Source: Candidatus Poribacteria bacterium (GTDB lineage: Bacteria > Poribacteria > WGA-4E > UBA9662). From it: a DNA stretch of 64,000 bases. Below are positions 7,416 through 16,743 of the stretch, one piece after another; the first letter of the stretch is position 1; each line of letters starts with the position of its first letter. The position numbers and the translations under genes were made by a program. Location: NCBI GenBank assembly GCA_002709695.1, contig PAQF01000017.1, positions 69,426 through 133,425 on the forward strand, in the 5' to 3' direction. Under the pieces are notes generated by a model, which saw only the letters and a program-made list of their open reading frames with translations, ran no database searches and was not told the origin of the DNA.

Positions 7416-9224
7416 CTACAAAGGATAAACATCTAATGCCTCTAACCATTTTTTAAAATCTTCAACAGATTGTACCGTATCTACAGACATCCCTAAGGGA
7501 CGGCCACGAGTATCAATGACAAGCCCAACTACACCGCCTCGAACCTCTGTCTCAACAACTTGCCCATTCCCTGCACCTACATCAAAATGACGGTTGGGCT
7601 GGATTTTAACACACACAATTTCGTCCATTTCCAGTTGATACAATTTTAGTTCGCCAGCTGGAATTGTGTCTTCTACCGTCCCAGAGGGCATATCTAACGA
7701 TATTTCCAGGCAGGAACCACCTTTTTTAGCCTGTCCCGTTGGAGCAATACACGTGCCGAGGTGAACCAAACAATCGCGATTGAATACTTGGGTTGCGGCT
7801 TCCTTATTAACCTGTGATAAAACACCAAGTTGAGGCATCATAAAAATGCTATCAACGGCAAGTTGAGTGACTCCTTCGGGTAAAAACGCATCAATCATCA
7901 TCAACATTGATTGTTGACGACGTGGCGCATGTGACAAGACACCACCACTGCCAACAATCAGACTGAGATCAAACATGTTAACAAGTGTATTCCCTGTTTC
8001 TGTCTGATCAAAGGCCTCAGAAATCGTGCGTTGTTGCTGTACCCCTTTAAGCTCAACAGCCAGTTTTTTATGTTGTTCAAACGCCAAACGCAATGCTTCA
8101 CGCGCAATCGCATGTTCAATAATTAATTCTTCCAGCAGTTGCGGTATAGTCGTCGGTCGGATCATTTTGTTCTTGATCCGATTTTGCAGGTCGACTAAAT
8201 CAATATCGAAAGGTAACCATCGTAAAATATTCTCCATTCCAGTTTCAGTTAACACATTTGAGATACTATAACTCATCCCCAAATTCGCACTCACTGTTCG
8301 ATTAAATACGGATTCCCCTACCTGATTTTGAAAAACAGAAAAGACATCCGTTGTTGCACCACCGATATCAACGCCAACCACTTGGATCTGGTTCTGTTCA
8401 GCGATGGTTTGTATAATCGCCCCCACTGCGCCAGGCGTCGGCATAATCTCGGTGTCGGTCCATTCGATTAATTTCTTATACCCTGGTGCATGCATCATCA
8501 CATGTTCAAGAAACTGATCTTGAATTTTCAAACGAGTCGGCATTAAATTTTCACGCTCCATGGTTGGCCGCAAATTATCAACTACCTCAAGCGACATTCG
8601 ACTCTCAAGTTTTTCACGAACAATCTCAGCAGCATCCTTATTGCCTGCAAAAATTACCGGCATCTGGTAAGAGACACCCAAGCGAGGTTTAGGGTTTGCA
8701 GCAGCAACAATCTCAGCTAACTCAGCAACATGTGTAACAGTTCCACCATCAACCCCCCCAGACAATAAAAGCATATCGGGTCGCAGTTGACGTATCTGAT
8801 CAATTTTTTCATGAGGCAACCGCTTGTCATTAGAAGCAATAACATCCATCACTATTGCCCCGGCACCTAGGGCTGCGCGTTCTGCACTTTCAGCCGTTAA
8901 ATTACGAACAGCCCCCGCAACCATCATTTGCAGCCCGCCACCGGCACTACTGGTTGATATATACAAATCGACGCCCTCATCATTTGTCCTCGGCTTGATA
9001 ATTTGGTTGTTGTCCAGTAATTTTCGCCCAGCGAGTTCTTGCACCTCGGTAATGGCATTTATCACACCCACTGTTACGTCTTCAACAGGGGTTTCAACTG
9101 TCGTAGGAGCTTCGCCCCGATGAGTCTGATGGAATTCACCTTCAATTTTCTCGATTAGAATGGCTTTTGTAGTGGTACTACCACAATCTGTAGCCAAAAT
9201 AAACCTAACTTGATTATCCACCAA
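7416..9224 (-). CDS. glmL: GlmL/MutL-type ASKHA ATPase (glutamate mutase accessory protein family)
   Basis: A 602-residue protein of the GlmL (MutL) family, acetate/sugar-kinase/Hsp70-fold ATPases encoded beside adenosylcobalamin-dependent carbon-skeleton mutases and thought to reactivate or chaperone them. The phosphate-1 motif ATDCGSTTTKAILIE is at residues 11-25 and the second, VVGVDIGGATTDVFS, near residue 285; LLLSGGVDGGT near residue 155 is also typical. The start is TTG 9224 (or GTG 9221) behind AGGAAGAG. It follows a 97-residue gene by six bases. No glutamate mutase S/E subunits occur in this window, so its client enzyme is elsewhere or unknown. Confidence 0.85.
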   Translation of the reverse strand: MVDNQVRFILATDCGSTTTKAILIEKIEGEFHQTHRGEAPTTVETPVEDVTVGVINAITEVQELAGRKLLDNNQIIKPRTNDEGVDLYISTSSAGGGLQMMVAGAVRNLTAESAERAALGAGAIVMDVIASNDKRLPHEKIDQIRQLRPDMLLLSGGVDGGTVTHVAELAEIVAAANPKPRLGVSYQMPVIFAGNKDAAEIVREKLESRMSLEVVDNLRPTMERENLMPTRLKIQDQFLEHVMMHAPGYKKLIEWTDTEIMPTPGAVGAIIQTIAEQNQIQVVGVDIGGATTDVFSVFQNQVGESVFNRTVSANLGMSYSISNVLTETGMENILRWLPFDIDLVDLQNRIKNKMIRPTTIPQLLEELIIEHAIAREALRLAFEQHKKLAVELKGVQQQRTISEAFDQTETGNTLVNMFDLSLIVGSGGVLSHAPRRQQSMLMMIDAFLPEGVTQLAVDSIFMMPQLGVLSQVNKEAATQVFNRDCLVHLGTCIAPTGQAKKGGSCLEISLDMPSGTVEDTIPAGELKLYQLEMDEIVCVKIQPNRHFDVGAGNGQVVETEVRGGVVGLVIDTRGRPLGMSVDTVQSVEDFKKWLEALDVYPL

Positions 9225-9230
9225 CTCTTC

Positions 9231-9521
9231 CTATTTATCCGCATCAAGCTTTTCAATACACTGAATCAACAACTCAAGATTCTCATCCTTTTCTATAATC
9301 AAAGCAAATTTCTGGTACTCGACAGTATTAAATATTGCTTGTACAAAAGGATTTAAAGCCAACAGAAATTGGCTACCAACGAAATTAATGGGTTTACAAA
9401 CCTCAAGCATTAAGATGGCGGGGGCAGTTAGCTGACGATTAACGATAAACCTAGCAACTTTCTCGATAAGGTCAACTTTTTCGACTTCAGAAACTTCATC
9501 CAAGATCAGAGGAGGCTTCAT
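9231..9521 (-). CDS. small conserved-looking protein coupled to glmL
   Basis: About 96 residues, MKPPLILDEVSEVEKVDLI then a helical core (KVARFIVNRQLTAPAILML, CKPINFVGSQFLLAL, NPFVQAIF) and a charged end (IIEKDENLELLIQCIEKLD). It has no signal peptide and looks like a small soluble all-alpha protein, possibly membrane-peripheral. ATG 9521 overlaps the TGA of the upstream kelch gene in a TGATG, so translation is probably coupled; a GTG at 9524 is also possible. It ends six bases before glmL. I do not recognise the family; position suggests a partner of the GlmL ATPase. Confidence 0.7.
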   Translation of the reverse strand: MKPPLILDEVSEVEKVDLIEKVARFIVNRQLTAPAILMLEVCKPINFVGSQFLLALNPFVQAIFNTVEYQKFALIIEKDENLELLIQCIEKLDADK

Positions 9522-12500
9522 CACTTGACAACAATCATTTTCTTAACCGACGAAAAACGACCTGCGTCTAGGCGATAAAAATATATGCCAGATCCTACAG
9601 CTTCACCAAACTGATTCTGACCGTTCCAATATGCTGCACGTGTTTTAGATAAGTATGTACCACCAAATAAGAAGCCAAGATCAAGACGACGTACAAGAGT
9701 CCCTGAAACATCATAGATCGCTATTTCCACACTCGTATCCTCTGTAAGATCAAACGGAATCCAAGTTTCAGGATTAAAAGGATTAGGATAATTTTGAAAA
9801 AGTTGAGTCTGATCGGGCAATTTAGGTGGATTAAAATTCACCACATGAACAGCACGTAACAAATCAGACCTTGTGACAGTCAAGTTTATAGGTTCAAAAA
9901 GGGAATAACCATTTGTATCAGTTACGCGAACCTGAATGGGATCACCCAAATCAACTACCGCACGATAATCCATATCAATAAAGGAAAGAAGTTGTACCGA
10001 ATCGTGCTGATTACTAACACGAATTCTAGATTTATTTGTCCGACGATTTACAACCTCAATAAGGCTATTATTTGGAAGAGTTATTGCTTTTTCTAAACCG
10101 ATTACAAACGCCCAAGTTGATGACTGTAAAGAGTCAATGGCAAACGGAGGCGCAGCACTTACATCTTCCCAAATAGTACCTTCAAAAGAAACCGATTTCG
10201 ATTCCAGCACATTGACAATATACCCTTCCCCTCCAATAACAGGAAAATTAACATCACGTGAAATGCCAGGCACATACGACACAAAATCTTGCAATTCGGC
10301 ATCGAAGCGTATAACCAAGGTAGCTTTAAGCTTCTGAGCAAGTGAGATTGCATCCATTGGGACTATAGGACGAACCGGAATTGACATAAAATTCAATCCC
10401 TTCTTGAGACCAACAGTAAAACGGCCAACCGCCTTCGTAGTAAAAAAAGATTCGGCTGAATATTCCGACCATTTACCACTTGAGTCTTGATACCGTACAC
10501 GCCAATAGTAAATCCGATCCACATCAAGCGCCGTGAAAAGACTAAGACTTGTTAAATTCATACTATCGGCCCCACTATCGTAAACGGCACTGTCATAATT
10601 TCCTGCCGCACTTCGCACCTGCCACTGTGAATGCGTATGACCATCCTCTACATTAGGATCAGAAAACGCGGAAGACCTAAAGATAATACCCTGTCTTTGA
10701 TCCAACTGTTTCCGTAAAAGCGTCAAATCAGGAAACTCAATGTTTGCCGGAGTATTTGGCTGGAACAACACCTCTGGCTCACGTGGCGTTTTAAACAAAT
10801 TTCGTCGTTTGACAGATACAGTAGAAAAAGGATTTTCAGCAGTAAGACGCAAAGTATAAGGTCCATCTGGTAATAACATCATGTCCCATAATGCCAATTG
10901 ATCAGCAAAAATCCCCTTTTGGCCCGATGCGATCCTAATCCAACCTTCCTCCGCGTCACTACCAGGAGCATACTCTAACTTCCACCTTAATAAATTTGCA
11001 GCAGCAACTGTCCCAGTAACTGATACGGAACCTCCCAAATACCCCCTATCAACAGGTTCAGAAATATTTACACTTGGCAAATTCGACATATAGTTGACCA
11101 ATTTTGGATCACTAATTTGTATGTTGCCTGCTTTGTCGGTCACACGAACGCGAAACGAAAGTAAAACATCATCAATCGGTGGGGCATATTCATAAGACCA
11201 CCTCGTAGCACTTGGCCGAAAGCTAGGGTACGAAGTATCGGCAACCAACACCCAACCAAATCCTCCATCTACTTCAATCCGACGCACTCCCGAAAATTCA
11301 TCCGAAACCTTTCCATGCAGTAAAACTTTACCACTACTAAAATTTGCGCCAACAGCTGGCGAAGTAATTTCAACAACTGGAGGTTTGTTATCAATAATAA
11401 GATAATTGGAACCTGAGGTGACTCGGTTACCAGCTACATCAGCAATTGTCACGGTAAGTCGAATAGTGAAAATATCAGCTAGCTCAAAACCCAGAATCCT
11501 ACCAAAAATGCGACCATCTTGCTCCACTTGGATAAAATCAGTAACATCAGCTTGATTCCCACTATCACCAAGAACAAGTGCTGCATCAACAATACTCGTC
11601 TTAGACTCTGAAGTCCCACTAACAACTATAGCAGTATTAGTTCGGATGTACTCATCCTCCAATCCAGCCCCCAATATACTGCATGTAAATATAGGCGGTG
11701 TATTGTCCACCTCAACAGTAATCTGGTCAACAACGGTCACAGCTCGATTGTCAGTTATCCGTAAACGAACAATATACTCCCCATCCGGAAAATCATGAAC
11801 ATCCCATTCACCTAAGCTCCCAGAATCTACAAGTTGATTAGAAAAACTAATCGGGATGAAACCTTTATCCAAATCACCTTTCTTCCGATAATCAAGTGTC
11901 CAACTCTGGAAACTCCTACCATTGGTAGTACCTCGAACAAAAACAGTGCCGGCATGTTTTGTATATGAAGAGGGTGAGGTAATCGCTGCTATCATGTGAT
12001 TAGCAACACCAAAGGTACTAGAAATAGCGACATCGGACGTTCGCGGGATTGTGAATTCCTCGACCGTCGCCAGCGCACCACCTTCATTCGCACCACCAAT
12101 AGCATAAATTTTCTCTCCGATACTAATAGCCGCTAAATCCCGGCGTGGTGTAAGCATAGGAGCCGAAGTGCTCCATGTATTAGTTTTGGGATCGTAAATC
12201 TCCACAGTTGCTATTGCTTTACCACTACTACTACCTCCAATAGCATATATCTGACCATTAACAACAGTTGCAGTAAGACCAAACCGCGTTGTTGGCATAG
12301 ACGCAACATGCTGCCATTTATCCATCCTAGGGTCATAAGCTTCAACAGCCGAAAGAAATTCATTACCATGACCGCCAATAGCATATATGCGATTATTCAA
12401 CGTAGCAGTTGCAAAGGACTGACGAAAATTTATCATCGGAGCGGCGGTTTCCCATAAGTCAGTTGTTGGATCATATGCTTCATTGGTATCCAATATGCTT

Positions 12501-13255
12501 TCCGAACGTCCTCCAAGTGCGTAAAGTTTCCCATCAGCAATAGCAGCAGAGAGCCCTTGCCTTGCTGTAGGCATCGGATTAACAATCCTCCATGTATCAT
12601 TCGCAACAGTATATAATTCTAGAGTTGAAAGACGTCGCCCATCATATCCACCCACAAGATAAATTCTCTGGCTAGAAAAAGCCGCACCAAGGTCTATCCT
12701 TGCGTCAACCGGCATAGACATTTGGTCAGTCCATTCTTGAGTCACTAGATTATATGATTCTGTTGGTGCCAATTTCCCTTTATCCTGACCACCGATAACT
12801 ACAATATCATCATTAACAACAGCAGCAGTCAAGAAGGCTCGAGGAAAACTCATATCCTCAAGTTTTCGCCATTCTCCTGCAGCCCCCACATCAATATCAA
12901 ATGCTTCCATACGGAAGAGAACAATTGGATAATATTTCCCAGAAAGGTTATTCAAACCCTCATTTGTATTCCAAAGAATAAAGTGCTGCCCCGACAGCTT
13001 AGGCTCATTGTTCTGAATAGCAGACTGATTAATTATGATCCAAGTCGCGCCACCGTTGGTACTATATTTCCAGTTTGCCGTAGATAACAACCTCCCCATC
13101 GGATCACTAGTCGTATAAAGTATTTTTATAATCCCGTTGTTTCCCTCAATTCGATCAATAGTTAGTCGCGGAAGACTTGAGCATACACCAACTACGCCCG
13201 GAATCAGCAATAGAACAGCACAAAATAATAGGAAACAGGCGACGCATTTCTGCAT
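9521..13255 (-). CDS. large secreted kelch/Ig-like/FnIII surface protein with FlgD-like C-terminal domain
   Basis: A 1,244-residue exported protein. Signal peptide residues 1-23; an unclassified N-terminal domain; then about six kelch repeats from residue 130 to 410, each with the G-G motif and W (IYLVGGYDG, LYALGGRSE, IYAIGGHGN, IYAIGGSSS, IYAIGGANE), which should close a beta-propeller. Several Ig/cadherin-like domains follow (VVDQITVEVDNTPPIF, NKPPVVEITSPAVGA), then a fibronectin III-like unit (Y-Y-W-R-V-R-Y-Q-D-S-S-G-K-W-S). The C-terminus has the FlgD-like/T9SS-type module QNYPNPFNPETWIPF ... GSGIYFYRLDAG ... KKMIVVK, usually linked to surface sorting. ATG 13255 has GAGGAG seven bases upstream. 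Its stop overlaps the next gene, an unusual pairing with a cytoplasmic ATPase. Confidence 0.85.
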   Translation of the reverse strand: MQKCVACFLLFCAVLLLIPGVVGVCSSLPRLTIDRIEGNNGIIKILYTTSDPMGRLLSTANWKYSTNGGATWIIINQSAIQNNEPKLSGQHFILWNTNEGLNNLSGKYYPIVLFRMEAFDIDVGAAGEWRKLEDMSFPRAFLTAAVVNDDIVVIGGQDKGKLAPTESYNLVTQEWTDQMSMPVDARIDLGAAFSSQRIYLVGGYDGRRLSTLELYTVANDTWRIVNPMPTARQGLSAAIADGKLYALGGRSESILDTNEAYDPTTDLWETAAPMINFRQSFATATLNNRIYAIGGHGNEFLSAVEAYDPRMDKWQHVASMPTTRFGLTATVVNGQIYAIGGSSSGKAIATVEIYDPKTNTWSTSAPMLTPRRDLAAISIGEKIYAIGGANEGGALATVEEFTIPRTSDVAISSTFGVANHMIAAITSPSSYTKHAGTVFVRGTTNGRSFQSWTLDYRKKGDLDKGFIPISFSNQLVDSGSLGEWDVHDFPDGEYIVRLRITDNRAVTVVDQITVEVDNTPPIFTCSILGAGLEDEYIRTNTAIVVSGTSESKTSIVDAALVLGDSGNQADVTDFIQVEQDGRIFGRILGFELADIFTIRLTVTIADVAGNRVTSGSNYLIIDNKPPVVEITSPAVGANFSSGKVLLHGKVSDEFSGVRRIEVDGGFGWVLVADTSYPSFRPSATRWSYEYAPPIDDVLLSFRVRVTDKAGNIQISDPKLVNYMSNLPSVNISEPVDRGYLGGSVSVTGTVAAANLLRWKLEYAPGSDAEEGWIRIASGQKGIFADQLALWDMMLLPDGPYTLRLTAENPFSTVSVKRRNLFKTPREPEVLFQPNTPANIEFPDLTLLRKQLDQRQGIIFRSSAFSDPNVEDGHTHSQWQVRSAAGNYDSAVYDSGADSMNLTSLSLFTALDVDRIYYWRVRYQDSSGKWSEYSAESFFTTKAVGRFTVGLKKGLNFMSIPVRPIVPMDAISLAQKLKATLVIRFDAELQDFVSYVPGISRDVNFPVIGGEGYIVNVLESKSVSFEGTIWEDVSAAPPFAIDSLQSSTWAFVIGLEKAITLPNNSLIEVVNRRTNKSRIRVSNQHDSVQLLSFIDMDYRAVVDLGDPIQVRVTDTNGYSLFEPINLTVTRSDLLRAVHVVNFNPPKLPDQTQLFQNYPNPFNPETWIPFDLTEDTSVEIAIYDVSGTLVRRLDLGFLFGGTYLSKTRAAYWNGQNQFGEAVGSGIYFYRLDAGRFSSVKKMIVVK

Positions 13256-13379
13256 TCAAAACTCCTCTTCATAACTGCATTCTCGATACGGCTAAAATAG
13301 CACAAACAGGTGTGTTTTTCAAGAAAAATCACGATTACATCCCTGCCAAAGGCTGCACATATTCTCACTTGCAACCACC

Positions 13380-14378
13380 TCAATTCCACGACAGAAGGAC
13401 ACCAAGCGACTTATCTCGTTCATTCCGAAGTAATCGATAGGCTTCCGCAATTTGATGGTATGGAATCCGGTGTGTGGTTAAAATATCGACATCCAACTGA
13501 TTATACGAGATCATTTTGAGAATTTGCCGTCTATTGTACTGTTGAGTCCACGGAAAATGGTGAGTTGATGTTATCGGGCACTTGGGCTGATGACAACCGA
13601 CCAATGTCAATTCCTTTTCATGTAAATCCATGAAATCAACCTCGATTTTTCGATGCCATATTGACCCGAGCAACATAATTCGGCCACCAATTCGTGCCAA
13701 TTGAAACGCAACCGGTAACAACTCCGGATAACCGGAAGCCTCAATCACAAGATCTATCCCCCTACCTTCAGTAATACGATTAATCTCACTGTAGACATCC
13801 ACATATTGTGGATTCAGAATGTGTGTTGCACCAGCCTCCTTTGCGACCTCAAGACGCCGATTACTTAAATCTAATGCAATTAAGCTTTCACATCCAGTTT
13901 GAGCAACCAGTTGCAATGCAAGTTGTCCCACGAGCCCCATTCCAGTGATAACCACAAATTCACCTAGCTCAACCTTAGCGCGTCGGACACCATGAAGCGA
14001 CACACTCCCCAAGACCCCATATGCTCCCTGAGCGAACGTAACACCATTGGGTATGACTGCTAAAGACTGCGCAGTCGCACTGACTGTAACATGTGTAGCA
14101 TGTCGACCAAGCGAAAGGACACGGTCACCAACAACATAGTTACTAACATCTGACCCGAGAGCAATGATTGTGCCTGCATTAGAATAACCAGGGACAAAAC
14201 TCTCTGTTCTTTTTTGTTCTTGTGTACCAAGTTCTGTCCCTGCACTAATCAAAGTACTAACCGTCTCAATTAACACCTCGCCACAACCTGGTTTCTCTAT
14301 CTCAAAATCCTCCATAATAATAGTATTATCTGGCCTGACGATAATCTGTGTGCCTACGCTTCCATTTCCCAGATACAT
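13380..14378 (-). CDS. medium-chain dehydrogenase/reductase (alcohol dehydrogenase-like)
   Basis: A 332-residue MDR-superfamily oxidoreductase. The N-terminal GroES-like domain carries the pattern L-I-S-A-G-T-E-L-G and G-Y-S-N-A-G; the Rossmann motif is ITGMGLVGQLALQL (G-x-G-x-x-G) near residue 150, followed by an acidic residue (ALDLSNRR) favouring NAD. The catalytic-zinc Cys of classical alcohol dehydrogenases (C-G-T/S-D) is replaced by Ser-Ala-Gly-Thr, and the structural-zinc Cys cluster is absent, so a zinc-independent member acting on sugars or sugar-derived alcohols is likely. Substrate unknown. It is transcribed alone, leftward. Confidence 0.8.
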   Translation of the reverse strand: MYLGNGSVGTQIIVRPDNTIIMEDFEIEKPGCGEVLIETVSTLISAGTELGTQEQKRTESFVPGYSNAGTIIALGSDVSNYVVGDRVLSLGRHATHVTVSATAQSLAVIPNGVTFAQGAYGVLGSVSLHGVRRAKVELGEFVVITGMGLVGQLALQLVAQTGCESLIALDLSNRRLEVAKEAGATHILNPQYVDVYSEINRITEGRGIDLVIEASGYPELLPVAFQLARIGGRIMLLGSIWHRKIEVDFMDLHEKELTLVGCHQPKCPITSTHHFPWTQQYNRRQILKMISYNQLDVDILTTHRIPYHQIAEAYRLLRNERDKSLGVLLSWN

Positions 14379-14888
14379 TCATTTACACCTTGTTGTTTAA
14401 AATCGTTGCTAGAAGTGAAATCCCTTCCTATGCTACGGCGATTTGCTAGTTAATAAATCGTCCAAAAGAATTCGGATAAGAAAACAACACCTAAATATTA
14501 CCCAGAAAACGGAATATTCCATAAACACTAAAAATTGAGAAATGGAAAATGCAATGCTCAAATCAGGAAAAAGTCCAGAAAGTTCCCAACACATATAAAC
14601 AGTAAGAAAACATCCCCAAAACATAAACAAAGCAAATAAAATCAGAACAAAAGTTTAGGTTAAGATGATAAACAAAGACCATACAAAACAATAATAAAAC
14701 CGGAAATCAACAAGACACTAATTTACAACTAAACAAATTATAACGATAGGCTGACGTAATCAACCAATCCACAAACCTGAATACTAGGCAAGCACTGGAC
14801 ACAACGGTTACAAACAATAACAATTTCACTGCAAGCTACAACACAAATAAAAAACTAAGCCCTCTTCTATCCCTACCATAAAAATCCG
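14379..14888. other. intergenic region, nothing recognised
   Basis: About 510 AT-rich bases between two leftward genes. I looked for coding remnants, hairpins and promoter pairs and see nothing convincing; the short leftward open frame in it is dominated by low-complexity hydrophobic codons. Confidence 0.5.
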
Positions 14889-15761
14889 TCAAAAAATAGT
14901 CTTTGCATCACAAACACAACGAAATCCACAATCCTGATAATAAGATTCCGGAGAATTAAAGTTTCGGGTAGCAACCCTAAGATAGTACTTCTTGCTATTC
15001 CAAGATCCACCACGCATTACTCGATATACACCACGAACCGGCCCTTCCGGGTTTTTTTCTGCTGACAAACTATAATAGTCAGAAGCATACCAATCCCAAC
15101 ACCATTCAGACACATTACCTGCCATATCATACAATCCATAACGATTAGGTGGGAAATTACCTACAGACGCAGGATTCCACACCCATTGATCACGACCATT
15201 GCTTCCATTGTAATTGGCATCATTATGCGTAATATAATTCCCCCATGGATATCTTTTTCCTATGAGGTTACCTCGTGCTGCTTTCTCCCATTCTGCCTCG
15301 GTTGGCAATCTCTTGCCAACCCACTTTGCATACTCAACTGCATCAAACCAATCAACACCTACAACAGGTTGATCAGGCAAATTAAACTTGGGATCTGCCC
15401 ACTGCTTAGGAGGCTGAGAACCTGTCGCATCAACGAATTTTTGGTATTGTCGATTTGTAACCTCATAAGCATCCATATAAAATGAATCAACATATACATC
15501 ATGTATTGGCTTTTCGTCATGTAATCCATCATTGAAATAATCACCCATATTAAATTTCCCGCCAGAAATCAGAACCATTTTAGCTCCATCCTTAGGAAAA
15601 ATAATCTCTTGTGATACAAACTGATTTTGCATATCTGATAAAGTCACAGAACCAGAATAGTCAGGATCTCGCTCGGCTTTGTCATCGCTACACCCAACGA
15701 CTATCACACTAACTACGAATACCAATATCATATTTCGGAAAACCATTCTTACCGCATCCAT
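14889..15761 (-). CDS. SUMF1/formylglycine-generating-enzyme-fold lipoprotein, catalytic Cys absent
   Basis: A 290-residue lipoprotein (lipobox VIVVGC, Cys at about 24) with a complete FGE-sulfatase/SUMF1 domain: ISGGKFNMGD, VYVDSFYMDAYEVTN, YAKWVGKRLPTEAEWEKAARG, RYPWGN, GLYDMAGNVSEWCWDWY, RVMRGGSWN and GFRCVCD. True formylglycine-generating enzymes carry a copper-binding Cys pair (D-S-Y-C-x-x-x-R) just after the R-G-G-S-W motif; here it is SKKYYLRVATRN, with no Cys. It is therefore probably a non-FGE SUMF1 domain used in binding or another modification. No sulfatase gene lies nearby. Start ATG 15761 follows GAAGAG. Confidence 0.85.
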   Translation of the reverse strand: MDAVRMVFRNMILVFVVSVIVVGCSDDKAERDPDYSGSVTLSDMQNQFVSQEIIFPKDGAKMVLISGGKFNMGDYFNDGLHDEKPIHDVYVDSFYMDAYEVTNRQYQKFVDATGSQPPKQWADPKFNLPDQPVVGVDWFDAVEYAKWVGKRLPTEAEWEKAARGNLIGKRYPWGNYITHNDANYNGSNGRDQWVWNPASVGNFPPNRYGLYDMAGNVSEWCWDWYASDYYSLSAEKNPEGPVRGVYRVMRGGSWNSKKYYLRVATRNFNSPESYYQDCGFRCVCDAKTIF

Positions 15762-15939
15762 ACTATACTCTTCTTTAAACTTTGATTTGTAAATCAGTCC
15801 ATTAACAACACATTGTAATTTCGTAGGATCACATTAAAACTGTTTTAAATCTTCACTACCCTCAACAATATCAAATGAAACCTGCAAAAGTTCCGAAATT
15901 TCATTTTATCATAATTCCTAACCCAACAAAATTAATAGA

Positions 15940-15969
15940 TTGCTTCCTACTAATAGATAATGATATAAA
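15940..15969 (+). promoter_or_regulatory. promoter-like element upstream of the SDR gene
   Basis: TTGCTT at 15940-15945, 18-base spacer, TATAAA at 15964-15969. The start of transcription would be near 15977, about 35 bases before the SDR ATG at 16012. Confidence 0.4.
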
Positions 15970-16011
15970 ATTCATATATCACCAACTTCTACAAATGGGA
16001 ATAAAGATAAA

Positions 16012-16743
16012 ATGAATCAATTTGCAGACAAAAGAATCGTAGTTACAGGTGCAGGTACAGGGATTGGTCAAGCAGTAGCGGAAACCTTCGTTGGCGCAGG
16101 AGCACATGTTGCTCTTTTGGGGCGTAGACTAGAAAAACTAAATGAAACAGCAAATAAATTAACAGCCTCCCAGGTGCTGTGTTTCTCCTGCGACGTGTCA
16201 GATCGAAACACAGTAAACTCTACGATTCACAAAATCACAGAAGAATTTGGACCAATCAACATTCTAGTCAATAACGCAGGAACCAATACAAACCCAAGAT
16301 CCGTTGCCGAGGTCAATCCATCCGACTGGGATCGAACAATCGACATTAACCTGACAGGAGCCTTTAATACCATACGCGCGGTGTTGCCTGAAATGCGGAA
16401 ACAACAAGATGGAATTATCATCAATATTTCTTCGATTGCTGGAGTTCGTGCTAGTAAGCTTGCTGGTGCCGCTTACTCCGCTTCCAAATTCGGGATGGTC
16501 GCCTTAACACATTCCATTAACGAAGAAGAAATGGACTATTGTATTCGTGCCTCTGTTATCTGCCCAGGAGAAGTCGAAACTCCAATTCTAGATCACAGAC
16601 CCGAAGTCGTCAGCGCTGAACATCGAGCCAGAATTCTTCAACCTGATGACGTTGCGGCAGCAGTATTATTCATCGCAGGTCTTCCTCCAAGAGCATGTGT
16701 TCCAGAACTTATCATTAAACCAACATCACAGATTTATCGTTAA
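16012..16743 (+). CDS. short-chain dehydrogenase/reductase
   Basis: A 243-residue classical SDR. Cofactor motif TGAGTGIG at residues 12-19, NNAG at 87-90, catalytic Ser in NISS at 138-141 and the Y155-x-x-x-K159 pair (YSASK). The basic RR at 38-39 after the second strand (LLGRR) favours NADP(H). The C-terminal EVETPILDHRPE is typical of gluconate/3-oxoacyl-type SDRs, but the substrate cannot be read from sequence. It is a single gene followed by a 1.5-kb gene-poor stretch. Confidence 0.85.
   Translation: MNQFADKRIVVTGAGTGIGQAVAETFVGAGAHVALLGRRLEKLNETANKLTASQVLCFSCDVSDRNTVNSTIHKITEEFGPINILVNNAGTNTNPRSVAEVNPSDWDRTIDINLTGAFNTIRAVLPEMRKQQDGIIINISSIAGVRASKLAGAAYSASKFGMVALTHSINEEEMDYCIRASVICPGEVETPILDHRPEVVSAEHRARILQPDDVAAAVLFIAGLPPRACVPELIIKPTSQIYR

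Noticed and set aside
14433-14630. 65-codon hydrophobic leftward frame between two genes
   Set aside because: Low-complexity Phe/Leu codons in AT-rich DNA, no ribosome site and no family pattern.
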